64,000 bases of DNA, from positions 33,548 through 97,547 of the forward strand of contig CAJLKN010000008.1 of the NCBI GenBank assembly GCA_905207235.1. Reading direction: 5' to 3'. Positions 46,004 through 53,622 of the stretch are shown in pieces. This stretch comes from an uncultured Eubacteriales bacterium (GTDB lineage: Bacteria; Bacillota; Clostridia; Christensenellales; Borkfalkiaceae). A program made the position numbers and the translations under genes. Position 1 is the stretch's first letter. Every line of letters starts with the position of its first letter. The notes below the pieces were generated by a model that ran no database searches, was not told the DNA's origin, and worked only from the letters and a program-made list of their open reading frames with translations.

Positions 46004-47032
46004 ATGAAAAAGGCTGTTACCATCAAAGAGATAGCCGAACAGTTGCACATGTCGCGGAACACCGTGTCCAAGGCGCTGAACGGTCAATACGTTCCCGAAA
46101 AGACGAGACAGCTGGTGCTGGACAAGGCCAGGCAATTAAATTACAAATGTCTCAACAATTCGTGGCGGGCGCAAAGCACGAGGCACTTCAGGTTTATTCT
46201 GCTTGCGGGCAAGCCGCTCAACAATATGCCTTATTACGTGCCGCTGATAAAGAGCATAGAAAACCTGTGTTTCGAAAACAACTGCGATCTCTTTCAATAT
46301 GTATATAATAAGAGCCGCACGCCGTTCAAAGGCGTTTCAGATTACATTTCGGAACTAAACGTTGACGGAATTATAGCCATAGAATGCTTTGACCGCGACT
46401 TTATATCCCGATTATTGGGTCTGGACAAGCCTATATGCTTTATAGACTTTGCCCATCTGAAAGGAAACATTGGCGGCAACTTCGATATTATTTGCGCAAA
46501 CGACAGGCAGTCGGTCGAAGGCGCCGTAGCGCAAATCATAAAAAAATACGGGCTGTCGCGCTTTACGTTCGTGGGCGACAATCTGCACTGCATGAGCTTC
46601 CGCGAACGCTATCTCGGCATGATAGACGCACTCTTCCGTTACAACGTCAGGCACTCAAAGGCGGAAGACATTCTTGCCAACGACGATACTTTTAACTATG
46701 GCGACGTCAACGCGATAAAGACAAAAATACTGCAACTCAGGTACCGCTCCGAATGTTTTGTGTGCTGCAACGATTTCGTAGCGCGCGTTGTCTGCAACGC
46801 GCTCAAAGAGCTGGGCATAAGAATACCCGAAGAAACGCTCGTCCTCGGATTTGACAATGTGCGCGAGGCGCATTACCCCAATCCGACGATAACTACCTTT
46901 TCCGTCGATAAGGAATTCATCGGCAAAGAAGCGCTGCGCGCGCTCGTCAATCGCATAGAAACGCCCGATATTCCTACAAGGATAATACATATAAGCACCG
47001 TGTCCGTCGCAGGCAAAACGACATTGCGGTAA
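46004..47032 (+). CDS. LacI-family transcription regulator of the fructan operon
   Basis: A 342-residue repressor-type regulator. The helix-turn-helix is at the extreme N-terminus (VTIKEIAEQLHMSRNTVSKALNG); a periplasmic-binding-protein-like sensor domain fills the rest, with GFDNVREAHYPNPTITTF near the end as in the family. Start set at ATG 46004 behind AGGGGGA; an earlier ATG lies at the -10 box. It is divergent from the fructan operon, with shared dyads between, so it probably senses a fructose derivative. Confidence 0.9.
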   Translation: MKKAVTIKEIAEQLHMSRNTVSKALNGQYVPEKTRQLVLDKARQLNYKCLNNSWRAQSTRHFRFILLAGKPLNNMPYYVPLIKSIENLCFENNCDLFQYVYNKSRTPFKGVSDYISELNVDGIIAIECFDRDFISRLLGLDKPICFIDFAHLKGNIGGNFDIICANDRQSVEGAVAQIIKKYGLSRFTFVGDNLHCMSFRERYLGMIDALFRYNVRHSKAEDILANDDTFNYGDVNAIKTKILQLRYRSECFVCCNDFVARVVCNALKELGIRIPEETLVLGFDNVREAHYPNPTITTFSVDKEFIGKEALRALVNRIETPDIPTRIIHISTVSVAGKTTLR

Positions 47033-47159
47033 AATAAAAATACTGTTTTTATATAGCTTTGCTTTATATGTCGGGCGATATCTTTGCGAAGCTTTTTTCC
47101 GTCCCCTGGATTTTATCGGATGATGCTTTGCAGATAATTAACTGAAACAATAAAAATAA

Positions 47160-47306
47160 TTTAAAAAAATTTGTAATTTTGCCGACAGGCGCGAGGTGCT
47201 TTTTTCAATGACTTATAAGACGAACGCTCCAAAATATTTTGTTCTGACGGACAAAAAGATATTCACGCGCGGAGGACTTTTCGCCCGCCGCGCTTATCTT
47301 TTGTAA
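47160..47306 (+). pseudogene. Fragment resembling a bacterial PH domain, or a 32-residue small protein
   Basis: The frame reads ...ADRREVLFSMTYKT and then PKYFVLTDKKIFTRGGLF, which resembles the strand pair of bPH_2 (DUF304-like) domains with their TDKR...R.G.F pattern. A stop closes it after RRAYLL and an upstream stop lies at 47157-47159. An ATG at 47208 with AGGTG upstream could alternatively make a 32-residue protein. The rest of the 360-base gap holds only the terminator at 47349-47385. Confidence 0.35.
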
Positions 47307-47348
47307 GACATAAAATTGTAGCCTGCCATATGGCATAAAATATGCAAG

Positions 47349-47385
47349 GAGGCGGGACCGACATATTGTCGGTCCCGCCTCTTTT
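47349..47385 (+). terminator. Plus-strand terminator
   Basis: A 14-base-pair stem (47349-47362 with 47368-47381) followed by TTTT on the plus strand; no T tail on the minus strand. It ends the LacI or fragment transcript, not ybaK. Confidence 0.7.
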
Positions 47386-47393
47386 ATTACAAT

Positions 47394-47858
47394 TTAACCT
47401 CTCGCAATATCTGCGAATTTACCGTCAGTAATTTTCAAAAGGTCGGCTGAGGCAAGTTCCACCTGCATGCCCACCTTGCCTGCGCTGACAAAGATTATTC
47501 TGCCCTCTGCGGAGCTGTCGAAAAATGTGGGGAAGAGTTTTTTCATGCCCACGGGCGAACAGCCGCCGTGAATGTAGCCCGTTGTCGGCAGAAGCTGTTT
47601 TTGCGGCAGCATCTCCACCGCCTTTTCTCCCGCCGCCTTTGCAGCTTTTTTTAAATCGAGTTCGGCGGCGACGGGTATTACGAATACATAAAATTTGCCA
47701 GGCCCCGCCGTCGTTACGAGCGTTTTATACACTCTGTCCACGTCCTCGCCGAGAGCCGAGGCAACTTCCACGCCAGAGAGCGCTCCGCCGTCATAGGTGT
47801 GAACTGTATATTCCGCACCCGCTTTTTCGATTATCCTCATCGCGTTCGTCTTTGTCAT
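47394..47858 (-). CDS. ybaK: YbaK-type Cys-tRNA(Pro) deacylase
   Basis: A 154-residue trans-editing enzyme that removes cysteine from mischarged tRNA-Pro. Family marks are VYKTLVTTAG (conserved Lys), a long KKAAKAAGEKAVEMLPQ helix, and TTGYIHGGCSPVGMKK. GGAGG precedes the ATG. It is a lone gene on the minus strand. Confidence 0.9.
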   Translation of the reverse strand: MTKTNAMRIIEKAGAEYTVHTYDGGALSGVEVASALGEDVDRVYKTLVTTAGPGKFYVFVIPVAAELDLKKAAKAAGEKAVEMLPQKQLLPTTGYIHGGCSPVGMKKLFPTFFDSSAEGRIIFVSAGKVGMQVELASADLLKITDGKFADIARG

Positions 47859-47970
47859 ATCCGCCTCCGAAATTTCAACGCAATAATTCTATCACTTTTA
47901 GTTTCAAAGGGCAAGAAATTATATGCAAAGATAAAGTTTGCGTCTTTATATGACAATCAATTGAGGCAGC

Positions 47971-48951
47971 TTAATCGGAGCATAAATATTCTTTGAAAAA
48001 GTTTTTGATCCTGTCAAAAGGTATAATATCCTTTCTGTCATACAGGTCGGTATGGACGGCGCCGGGAATTATCATAAGATATTTGTTGTCGCCTTTAAGT
48101 TTTGCATAGGCGTCCCTGCTGAAATAGCAGGAATGAGCCATTTCGCCGTGAATTACCAGGACTGCGCTTTGTATTTCGTCCGCATATGACAAAATAGGCA
48201 TGTTGAGGAAGGAAAGCGCGGAAGTTATGTTCCAGCCGCCGTTAGAGTTAAGCGAACGGGGATGATAGCCGCGCGGCGTCTTGTAATAGTCAAAGTAATC
48301 CTTGACATAGAAGGGCGCGTCATCGGGAACGCTGTCGGGCAGTCCTCCCGCAAGGGCGTAAGTTCCGTTTTTATAATCCGAAGTGCGCTGTCTGTTGAGA
48401 TTTACCCTGAGCTGCTGACGCGCGTTTTTATCCATGCTGTCGAAGTAGCCGTTTGCCGTTACCCTTGTCATATCGTACATAGTGGAGGACACCGTTGCCT
48501 TTATGCGCGTATCTATCGCCGCGGCGTTGAGAGCCATTCCGCCCCAACCGCATATGCCGAGAATGCCTATTCGCTCGGGATCGACATTATCCTGCACGCA
48601 AAGAAAATCTACCGCCGCGCAAAAATCTTCGGTATTGATGTCGGGCGAAGCGACATACCTCGGCTGTCCGCCGCTCTCGCCCGTGAACGAGGGGTCGAAC
48701 GCTATCGTAAGAAAACCGCGCTCGGCGAGCTCCTGCGCATACAGCCCCGAAGCCTGCTCCTTGACCGCGCCGAAAGGTCCCGAAACCGCTATGGCGGCGA
48801 GCCTGCCCTGCGCGTTTTTGGGAATATACATATCGGCGGCGAGCGTTATGCCGTAGCGGTTATGAAATGTTACTTTGCTGTGATTTACCTTTTCGCTCTT
48901 GGGGAAAGTCTTGTCCCACTCGCCTGTAAGATGCAATTTTTCGTCCTGCAT
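47971..48951 (-). CDS. Alpha/beta hydrolase, YcjY-like
   Basis: A 326-residue hydrolase. Start set at ATG 48951 behind GGAGGAAGGG. The fold opens VTFHNRYGITLAADMYIP, the oxyanion side has FDPSFTGESGG, and the nucleophile elbow reads GILGICGWGGMALNAA, with Cys and Trp where many relatives have C-A-S; the catalytic residue is therefore uncertain. GAVHTDLYD supplies the His. No signal peptide. It follows a cupin gene by 11 bases in the LysR-controlled operon, so it probably works on the same unknown compound. Confidence 0.82.
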   Translation of the reverse strand: MQDEKLHLTGEWDKTFPKSEKVNHSKVTFHNRYGITLAADMYIPKNAQGRLAAIAVSGPFGAVKEQASGLYAQELAERGFLTIAFDPSFTGESGGQPRYVASPDINTEDFCAAVDFLCVQDNVDPERIGILGICGWGGMALNAAAIDTRIKATVSSTMYDMTRVTANGYFDSMDKNARQQLRVNLNRQRTSDYKNGTYALAGGLPDSVPDDAPFYVKDYFDYYKTPRGYHPRSLNSNGGWNITSALSFLNMPILSYADEIQSAVLVIHGEMAHSCYFSRDAYAKLKGDNKYLMIIPGAVHTDLYDRKDIIPFDRIKNFFKEYLCSD

Positions 48952-48962
48952 ACCCTTCCTCC

Positions 48963-49391
48963 TCAATTTCCGAGATTGTCATATTCCTCGTCCGAGACGG
49001 GTTCCAACCACTCGTTAGAGGTATTTTCGCCGACCAGCTCCACCGCGACATGCGAAAACCAACTGTCTTTTTTTGCACCGTGCCAATGCTTGACGTTGGC
49101 GGGAATTTCGACTACGTCGCCGGGGTTGAGGCTGCGCGCGGGTTTGCCCCACTCCTGATACCATCCGCTGCCCGCAACGCATAAAAGCAGTTGCCCGCCA
49201 CCGCTCGAAGCCCTGTGTATGTGCCAGTTATTGCGGCAGGCAGGTTCGAACGTTACGTTGGCAAAGAAGGGTTTGACTCCCGCCGAGGTGAGCGGATTGA
49301 GATAAGATTTGCCCGTGAAATACTGCGCGTAAGCGGCATTATCCTTGCCTATTCCGAAAATATTTGCACTTTCAAAGTCTTTATTTTCCAT
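48963..49391 (-). CDS. Cupin-domain protein
   Basis: A 142-residue single cupin. Motif 1 is NNWHIHRASSGGGQLLLCVAG and motif 2 NPGDVVEIPANVKHWHG, so two His plus a later His can bind a metal. Related small cupins include hydroxynitrile-lyase-like and quinone-modifying enzymes. Together with the carboxymuconolactone-decarboxylase-like neighbour this is a very common gut-bacterial pair of unknown substrate. Confidence 0.85.
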   Translation of the reverse strand: MENKDFESANIFGIGKDNAAYAQYFTGKSYLNPLTSAGVKPFFANVTFEPACRNNWHIHRASSGGGQLLLCVAGSGWYQEWGKPARSLNPGDVVEIPANVKHWHGAKKDSWFSHVAVELVGENTSNEWLEPVSDEEYDNLGN

Positions 49392-49401
49392 CTTTTTCTC
49401 C

Positions 49402-50154
49402 TTATTTCAAAATATCTTTGGCACAGTTGAGCGCATTGAAAAGTCGTGGGATACCCATATACGGCATTGCGTGGCAGAGCGCGCATATCACCTCTTCCTT
49501 TGTGTTGCCGACCTTCAAAGCCCCGACTATATGCGATTTAACCTGCGTTTCCGCTCCGCCGATAGCGGCGAGCATGACGACGGTTAAAAGCTCTCTCGTC
49601 TTTTCGTCCAGTCCCTTTCTCGTCGCAAAATCGCCGAAACAAAGCTCCGTGAGCCACTCGGGAACGTTTTTCGCAAATTCTTCGGGAAGCCAGCCGTATC
49701 TCTCCTTTATTTCGTCGCCGTAAATTGCAGACTGAATGGCTTTTCCCCTTTCATAACGGGTAGCCTCATCGACCGTCTCCGCCTTTTCGAGGGGAAGATT
49801 TATGCCCGCGGACGCGAACACTTCGTTCATCGCGGCAATGGCGTTGAGCGTTTTGGGAAAGCCGACAAACGGAGCGCACTGATAAATTGCCTCGCGTATT
49901 TCAAGGGGCGCAAGCCCGATGTTGAGGCACGCGGAGACGTGCGCTCTGAGCTGAGGCAGGGTCTGATTTACCGCAAGAACGGTTATGGTTATAAGTTCGC
50001 GCATGCGGTTATCCAGCGAGCCGACATAGCACACTTCGCCGAAAATAAAGCGCTGCAAAATGCGCATGAACTCTGCATCTGTGCCCTCGTTTTCCGTAGG
50101 CTTTCCGCCGAAAAGCTCATTGAATTTGGCATTAGTCAACTGTATTCTGTCCAT
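49402..50154 (-). CDS. Carboxymuconolactone decarboxylase-like protein, tandem domains
   Basis: 250 residues with two CMD/AhpD-like helical domains (about residues 35-115 and 165-248). The first has NQTLPQLRAHVSACLNIG, the second AAIGGAETQVKSHIVGALKVG, each carrying the conserved acidic residue and the H...G helix. The Cys-x-x-Cys of true AhpD peroxidase adaptors is missing from the first, but CALCHAMPYMG occurs at the end of the second. The role is inferred to be in small-molecule redox or decarboxylation with the cupin. Confidence 0.85.
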   Translation of the reverse strand: MDRIQLTNAKFNELFGGKPTENEGTDAEFMRILQRFIFGEVCYVGSLDNRMRELITITVLAVNQTLPQLRAHVSACLNIGLAPLEIREAIYQCAPFVGFPKTLNAIAAMNEVFASAGINLPLEKAETVDEATRYERGKAIQSAIYGDEIKERYGWLPEEFAKNVPEWLTELCFGDFATRKGLDEKTRELLTVVMLAAIGGAETQVKSHIVGALKVGNTKEEVICALCHAMPYMGIPRLFNALNCAKDILK

Positions 50155-50164
50155 AATACCCCCC

Positions 50165-50701
50165 TCAATTTACCGAAAAAGACACTTCAACTTCGCCCGT
50201 CGTGCCGAAGAAATTTTCAAGGCTCTGACGCGTTGCCCCGTTGATATGCCCTATCTTTGTGTATGCCCAGCTGTTGCTGTCATAGAAAATGACTATCTGA
50301 TTTCCGCTGTACAGCACGACGTCGCCCGTGCTCGTCGTCATTTGTTCATCCTCCCTTTCTAGAGAAAATCCGAGACCGCCCACCATTTCAAATCCGCCGT
50401 AGCCGCGCATGGAAATTGTTATATCCCCTTCGGAAAGCCTCCCGGCAAAATCTCTCGCCGAAACAGTATCGGCAAGCTCTATTTCAAGAGTGTTTTCGCC
50501 GCACGAAACAGTTATCATATCTATCTCCTCCGCCGTGTTTTCGTCATCCGTTTCCTCTCCTTCGCTGCCGCCTTGCTCAATGTCTCCCGAAGGCGGATTG
50601 AGCTGCGAGCTGTTTGCGCTTTCGTCGTTTACACTTCCCGCACAGCCGCAGAAACAAAAGAATGAAATAATGACCATAATTAAAACAACTATCTTTTTCA
50701 T
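50165..50701 (-). CDS. Lipoprotein with cyclophilin-like domain
   Basis: 178 residues: lipobox FCGC and then a Glu/Ser-rich linker, followed by a compact beta domain (about residues 60-178) with DTVSARDFAGRL, MRGYGGFEMVG and GDVVLYSGNQIVIFYD. These are the marks of the cyclophilin-like (Cyclophil_like) family found with flavin and CMD genes in gut Firmicutes. Prolyl isomerase activity is not established. Its ATG overlaps the acetyltransferase stop as ATGA. Confidence 0.78.
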   Translation of the reverse strand: MKKIVVLIMVIISFFCFCGCAGSVNDESANSSQLNPPSGDIEQGGSEGEETDDENTAEEIDMITVSCGENTLEIELADTVSARDFAGRLSEGDITISMRGYGGFEMVGGLGFSLEREDEQMTTSTGDVVLYSGNQIVIFYDSNSWAYTKIGHINGATRQSLENFFGTTGEVEVSFSVN

Positions 50702-51273
50702 ATTTCGCCGTCCACCCTTCTTTTAACTTTTGCAGGCACGCCCACAGCGACGCAGTTTGCGGGGATATCCTTATTGACCACCGCCCCCGCGCCGATTACG
50801 CAGTTATCGCCTATCTTAACCCCGGGCAGTATGGTTGCGTGCGCGCCCACCCACACGTTTTTGCCTATTACGACCTTTGCGGGCAGCATGCTCTGCCTTT
50901 GTTCAGGGTCGAGCGAATGGTTGAGCGTGGCGATTACTACCTGCTGTCCTATAAGACTTCCGTCCCCTATTTCTATGCCGCCCTGATCCTGAAAACAGCA
51001 CCCCGAATTGATAAATACATTCTTGCCGATTGTTATGTTTTTGCCGTAGTCCGAATAAAAGGGCGGAAACATCCCGAAAGATTTATCTATGTCCTTGCCC
51101 GTAAGGCGGGACATATACTCCTGAATTTGTTGCTGAGTATGATACCCCGCATTGAGCTCCGACGTAATTTTTCGAGCCTCTTCGGATATCTTGTGCATGA
51201 GCCCGTGTTCGGGCGACAGCCCTTTAACCATATTACCCGAAAGCATATATTCGTTCAAATCTTCTTGGGTCAT
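50698..51273 (-). CDS. Sugar O-acetyltransferase, hexapeptide-repeat (Maa/LacA-like)
   Basis: A 191-residue left-handed beta-helix acetyltransferase. The N-terminal helical part (EEARKITSELN) is followed by hexapeptide repeats with the catalytic His in ATLNHSLDPEQR and the acetyl-CoA-binding end VIGAGAVVNKDIPANCVAVGVPAK. It acetylates a sugar or related hydroxyl. It is the first gene of a five-gene minus-strand operon; AAGGAGG precedes the ATG. Confidence 0.92.
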   Translation of the reverse strand: MTQEDLNEYMLSGNMVKGLSPEHGLMHKISEEARKITSELNAGYHTQQQIQEYMSRLTGKDIDKSFGMFPPFYSDYGKNITIGKNVFINSGCCFQDQGGIEIGDGSLIGQQVVIATLNHSLDPEQRQSMLPAKVVIGKNVWVGAHATILPGVKIGDNCVIGAGAVVNKDIPANCVAVGVPAKVKRRVDGEI

Positions 51274-51293
51274 AACCGCCTCCTTGTACCGTT

Positions 51294-51323
51294 ATTATAA
51301 TCTTACGCACTTTTATATGTCAA
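51294..51323 (-). promoter_or_regulatory. Promoter of the acetyltransferase-cupin-hydrolase operon
   Basis: TTGACA (51318-51323), 18-base spacer, TATAAT (51294-51299), divergent from the LysR gene. Confidence 0.8.
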
Positions 51324-51343
51324 ATACCTATAATGCATTGAAT

Positions 51344-51364
51344 ACTATGCTTGACAGGCATAGT
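51344..51364. promoter_or_regulatory. LysR-type operator dyad
   Basis: ACTATGC-N7-GCATAGT, containing a T-N11-A core (51348-51360). It covers the -35 box of the LysR gene and lies 20 bases upstream of the divergent -35, the classic position for self-repression and activation of the neighbour. Confidence 0.7.
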
Positions 51365-51379
51365 TAAAATCTTTATAAT
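51351..51379 (+). promoter_or_regulatory. LysR gene promoter, giving a leaderless mRNA
   Basis: TTGACA (51351-51356), 17-base spacer, TATAAT (51374-51379). The ATG at 51386 begins 7 bases past the -10 box, at the expected transcription start. Confidence 0.75.
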
Positions 51380-51385
51380 GACGGT

Positions 51386-52300
51386 ATGGAACTGAGAGAA
51401 TTAAAATATTTTTTAGCCATCGCGCGGGAAGAAAATATTTCCAAAGCGGCGGAAGCGCTTTATATCACACAGCCCAGCCTTTCGAGGCAAATGCAGAACC
51501 TTGAAAAGGAAATAGGCAAGCAGCTGTTTATTCGCGGCAGCAAAAAGATTACACTGACACAAGCGGGTCTGCTTTTGAAAAAAAGAGCCGAAGAACTTAT
51601 TGAACTGTACGATAAAACCTGCGGCGAACTTTCCTCATCGAAAGGCGGAATAAGCGGCGAAATTCACATAGGCTGCGGCGAAAGCTATGCCCTTATGACG
51701 GTGGCAAGTGCGGCAAAAACTCTGATTGAAAGCGCGCCCGATATACGCTTTAATTTTTTCAGCGCGGATACCGCCGACGTGCTGGAGAAGTTGGACAAGG
51801 GGCTTATCGATTTCGGCGTGCTCGTCCTGCCCGCAAACATTTCGAAGTGCGAATACATAACTCTGCCCGACAGGGACACATGGGGCGTACTTATGCGAAA
51901 GGACAGCCCTCTCGCACGTAAGCAGGAAATATCGCCGCAGGATTTATATGACGAGCCCATCATACGCTCGAGGCACACGATGTCAAACAATATAATTGAC
52001 GATTGGTTTAAAAAAGATGCCGCTGACCTCAATATCGTCGCAACGTATAATCTTATTTATAATGCCTCTCTGCTCGTAAAACAGGGCATAGGCTACGCCA
52101 TAGGACTGGATAAAATTATCAACACTTCGGGCGAAAGCGAGCTGACGTTCCGCCCCCTTTGTCCCAAACTTGAAACCTCGCTTGTATTCGCATGGAAGAA
52201 AAACCAGGTCTTTTCGCCAGCGGCACAGAAATTCCTTGAAATATTCAAGGCTACATTAAACGACAGACCCGCCCTGACCAACCCCACGACAAATAATTGA
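51386..52300 (+). CDS. LysR-family transcription regulator
   Basis: A 304-residue regulator. The winged helix is typical: MELRELKYFLAIAREENISKAAEALYITQPSLSRQMQ. The effector domain (about residues 90-290) opens GEIHIGCGESYALMTVA. It is divergent from the acetyltransferase-lipoprotein-CMD-cupin-hydrolase operon and very likely controls it through the dyad in between. There is no ribosome site before the ATG. Confidence 0.92.
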   Translation: MELRELKYFLAIAREENISKAAEALYITQPSLSRQMQNLEKEIGKQLFIRGSKKITLTQAGLLLKKRAEELIELYDKTCGELSSSKGGISGEIHIGCGESYALMTVASAAKTLIESAPDIRFNFFSADTADVLEKLDKGLIDFGVLVLPANISKCEYITLPDRDTWGVLMRKDSPLARKQEISPQDLYDEPIIRSRHTMSNNIIDDWFKKDAADLNIVATYNLIYNASLLVKQGIGYAIGLDKIINTSGESELTFRPLCPKLETSLVFAWKKNQVFSPAAQKFLEIFKATLNDRPALTNPTTNN

Positions 52301-52394
52301 GGCATCAATGAAATGTAGTTTACCGCGACGATAAAACCGTCGGCCATATTGAAGTCGCCGTGCCTGGCATCAATGAAATATAGTTTACCGCGAC
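52301..52394 (+). repeat. Pair of 29-base direct repeats
   Basis: Copies at 52301-52329 and 52366-52394 differ at one base of 29 (GGCATCAATGAAAT, then A or G, then TAGTTTACCGCGAC). They begin right after the LysR stop codon and are separated by 36 unrelated bases. Confidence 0.8.
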
Positions 52395-52406
52395 TGTAAA
52401 ATCTAT

Positions 52407-52443
52407 AGCTCCTCTGCTTCATGATTATCGAAGCAGAGGAGCT
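52407..52443 (+). terminator. Hairpin downstream of the LysR gene
   Basis: A 14-base-pair stem (52407-52420 with 52430-52443) with a 9-base loop; the T tail is weak, so termination is likely but not certain. Confidence 0.55.
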
Positions 52444-52711
52444 TGTTGGACTTGAAGGGAGCGGACATTTTAAGAATTGCCCGATTACGAGCGATTTTTG
52501 ATTAAAAACAGCTAAAATTAAGGCATTTTTAGATTAAGAAATTTCCATGCCCCAAACGTGCCCCGCACATTTTTTACCATATTTTAAGCACGAACTTCCG
52601 AGTACCTCAATTAAATAATATAAGGCGGTTTGAATATCATTCTACTCAAGCCGCCTTGAATTTTATAATTATTGCACTTGCAAAGCACTTCGCCCTTTTA
52701 TTTTTCCACTT
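52444..52711. other. Intergenic region between LysR and MerR genes
   Basis: It holds one further hairpin (52622-52633 with 52646-52657, followed by GAATTTTA) that could end the MerR gene or read-through transcription. I see no gene. Near 52550 a GCCCC-rich direct repeat (GCCCCAAACGTGCCCC) occurs that I cannot assign. Confidence 0.5.
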
Positions 52712-53506
52712 TCACTCCACAGATAGGATTTGCTTTTCCAAAGGGAAAACACCTTTTTCAAAGCTGTCAAAAGACATATTTGTTATGACGGCAAAACTAG
52801 TCTGCGGATTTTCCTCAAACAACTTACGGCAATATTCCGAAGGGTGATAGATGTCCGCATTGTACTCCTGACTGCACACGTACTCTCCTTCGGGCAATAT
52901 AATTACGTCGGTACGACTTCCTTCCGAGGGAAGAACTTCCAAAGTTATAAATATCTCAACCCCCTTTTTGCCGCGCTCAGCCATTATGCCCACGGGAAAA
53001 TTAAACACGGGAAATAACCCCTCCTCACTTGCCCTTATAAACAGCTCATTTGCACGTTTTTTAAAATTGAATTCATCCCCCGTTTCAGGAAACGAAGTAC
53101 GCAACACATATCGCTTGCCAAGACGGCGCCTGTACGGAGCAGCTATATTTTTATACGCTCCGTTTTCTTCTATCGCACGTATGGAATTTTCCAGGCGTTT
53201 CATTGTTGTATACAGCTCTGCCAGTAATTGGTTAGCCCGCTGTTTGCCGTCGCTGAATAATTTTAGGATATATAGAGTTCCGTCTTCCTTTCTGTATTTT
53301 CCCATTTCCTTAAGCGGGATGCCCAGTTTTAAACACATGAGAATTGTATCCAGATCTATGAGCTGTTCAAGTTTGTAATAGCGATATTTTGTGGATTTAT
53401 CGGTATAGGCAGGAACAAGCGCGCCTATACGCTCGTAATAGCGCAGAGATTTGCGGTCGACGTTGCGCAGAGCTGCAAATTCGCCGATTGTAAGATAATC
53501 TTTCAA
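52712..53506 (-). CDS. MerR-family regulator with effector-binding domain
   Basis: A 264-residue regulator: MerR helix-turn-helix (LTIGEFAALRNVDRKSLRYYERIGALVPA), dimer coiled coil (about residues 75-120), and a GyrI-like/BmrR-type ligand domain to the end (IILPEGEYVCSQEYNADIYHP). The start codon is TTG at 53506 with GGAG 7 bases upstream. Divergent from a MATE exporter, it probably senses a toxic compound and switches the exporter on. Confidence 0.88.
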   Translation of the reverse strand: MKDYLTIGEFAALRNVDRKSLRYYERIGALVPAYTDKSTKYRYYKLEQLIDLDTILMCLKLGIPLKEMGKYRKEDGTLYILKLFSDGKQRANQLLAELYTTMKRLENSIRAIEENGAYKNIAAPYRRRLGKRYVLRTSFPETGDEFNFKKRANELFIRASEEGLFPVFNFPVGIMAERGKKGVEIFITLEVLPSEGSRTDVIILPEGEYVCSQEYNADIYHPSEYCRKLFEENPQTSFAVITNMSFDSFEKGVFPLEKQILSVE

Positions 53507-53534
53507 TTTTTTGCTCCTGAACAGAAAATATTGC

Positions 53535-53565
53535 TTGACATTCCCATAATGGGATAGTTTTAAAT
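53535..53565 (+). promoter_or_regulatory. MerR-type promoter/operator of the MATE gene
   Basis: TTGACA (53535-53540), 19-base spacer, TTAAAT (53560-53565), with the dyad TCCCATAATGGGA (53542-53554) between the boxes. A stretched spacer with a dyad inside is the hallmark of MerR-activated promoters. A TATAAT (53568-53573) lies too far for the same -35. Confidence 0.6.
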
Positions 53566-53622
53566 ATTATAATACAGAATTTAAAGATAAGCAATAGTAA
53601 ACTTTCAGAAAGGAGAAATAAA

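Noticed and set aside
48262..49158. 298-codon plus-strand frame
   Set aside because: Antisense shadow of the hydrolase and cupin genes, both of which have motifs and ribosome sites.
52301..52394. Direct repeat pair considered as a mini CRISPR
   Set aside because: Only two copies, no cas genes and no third repeat.
52540..52580. GCCCC-rich repeat considered as an attachment site or integrase remnant
   Set aside because: No integrase gene, no matching second copy and no tRNA nearby in the window.
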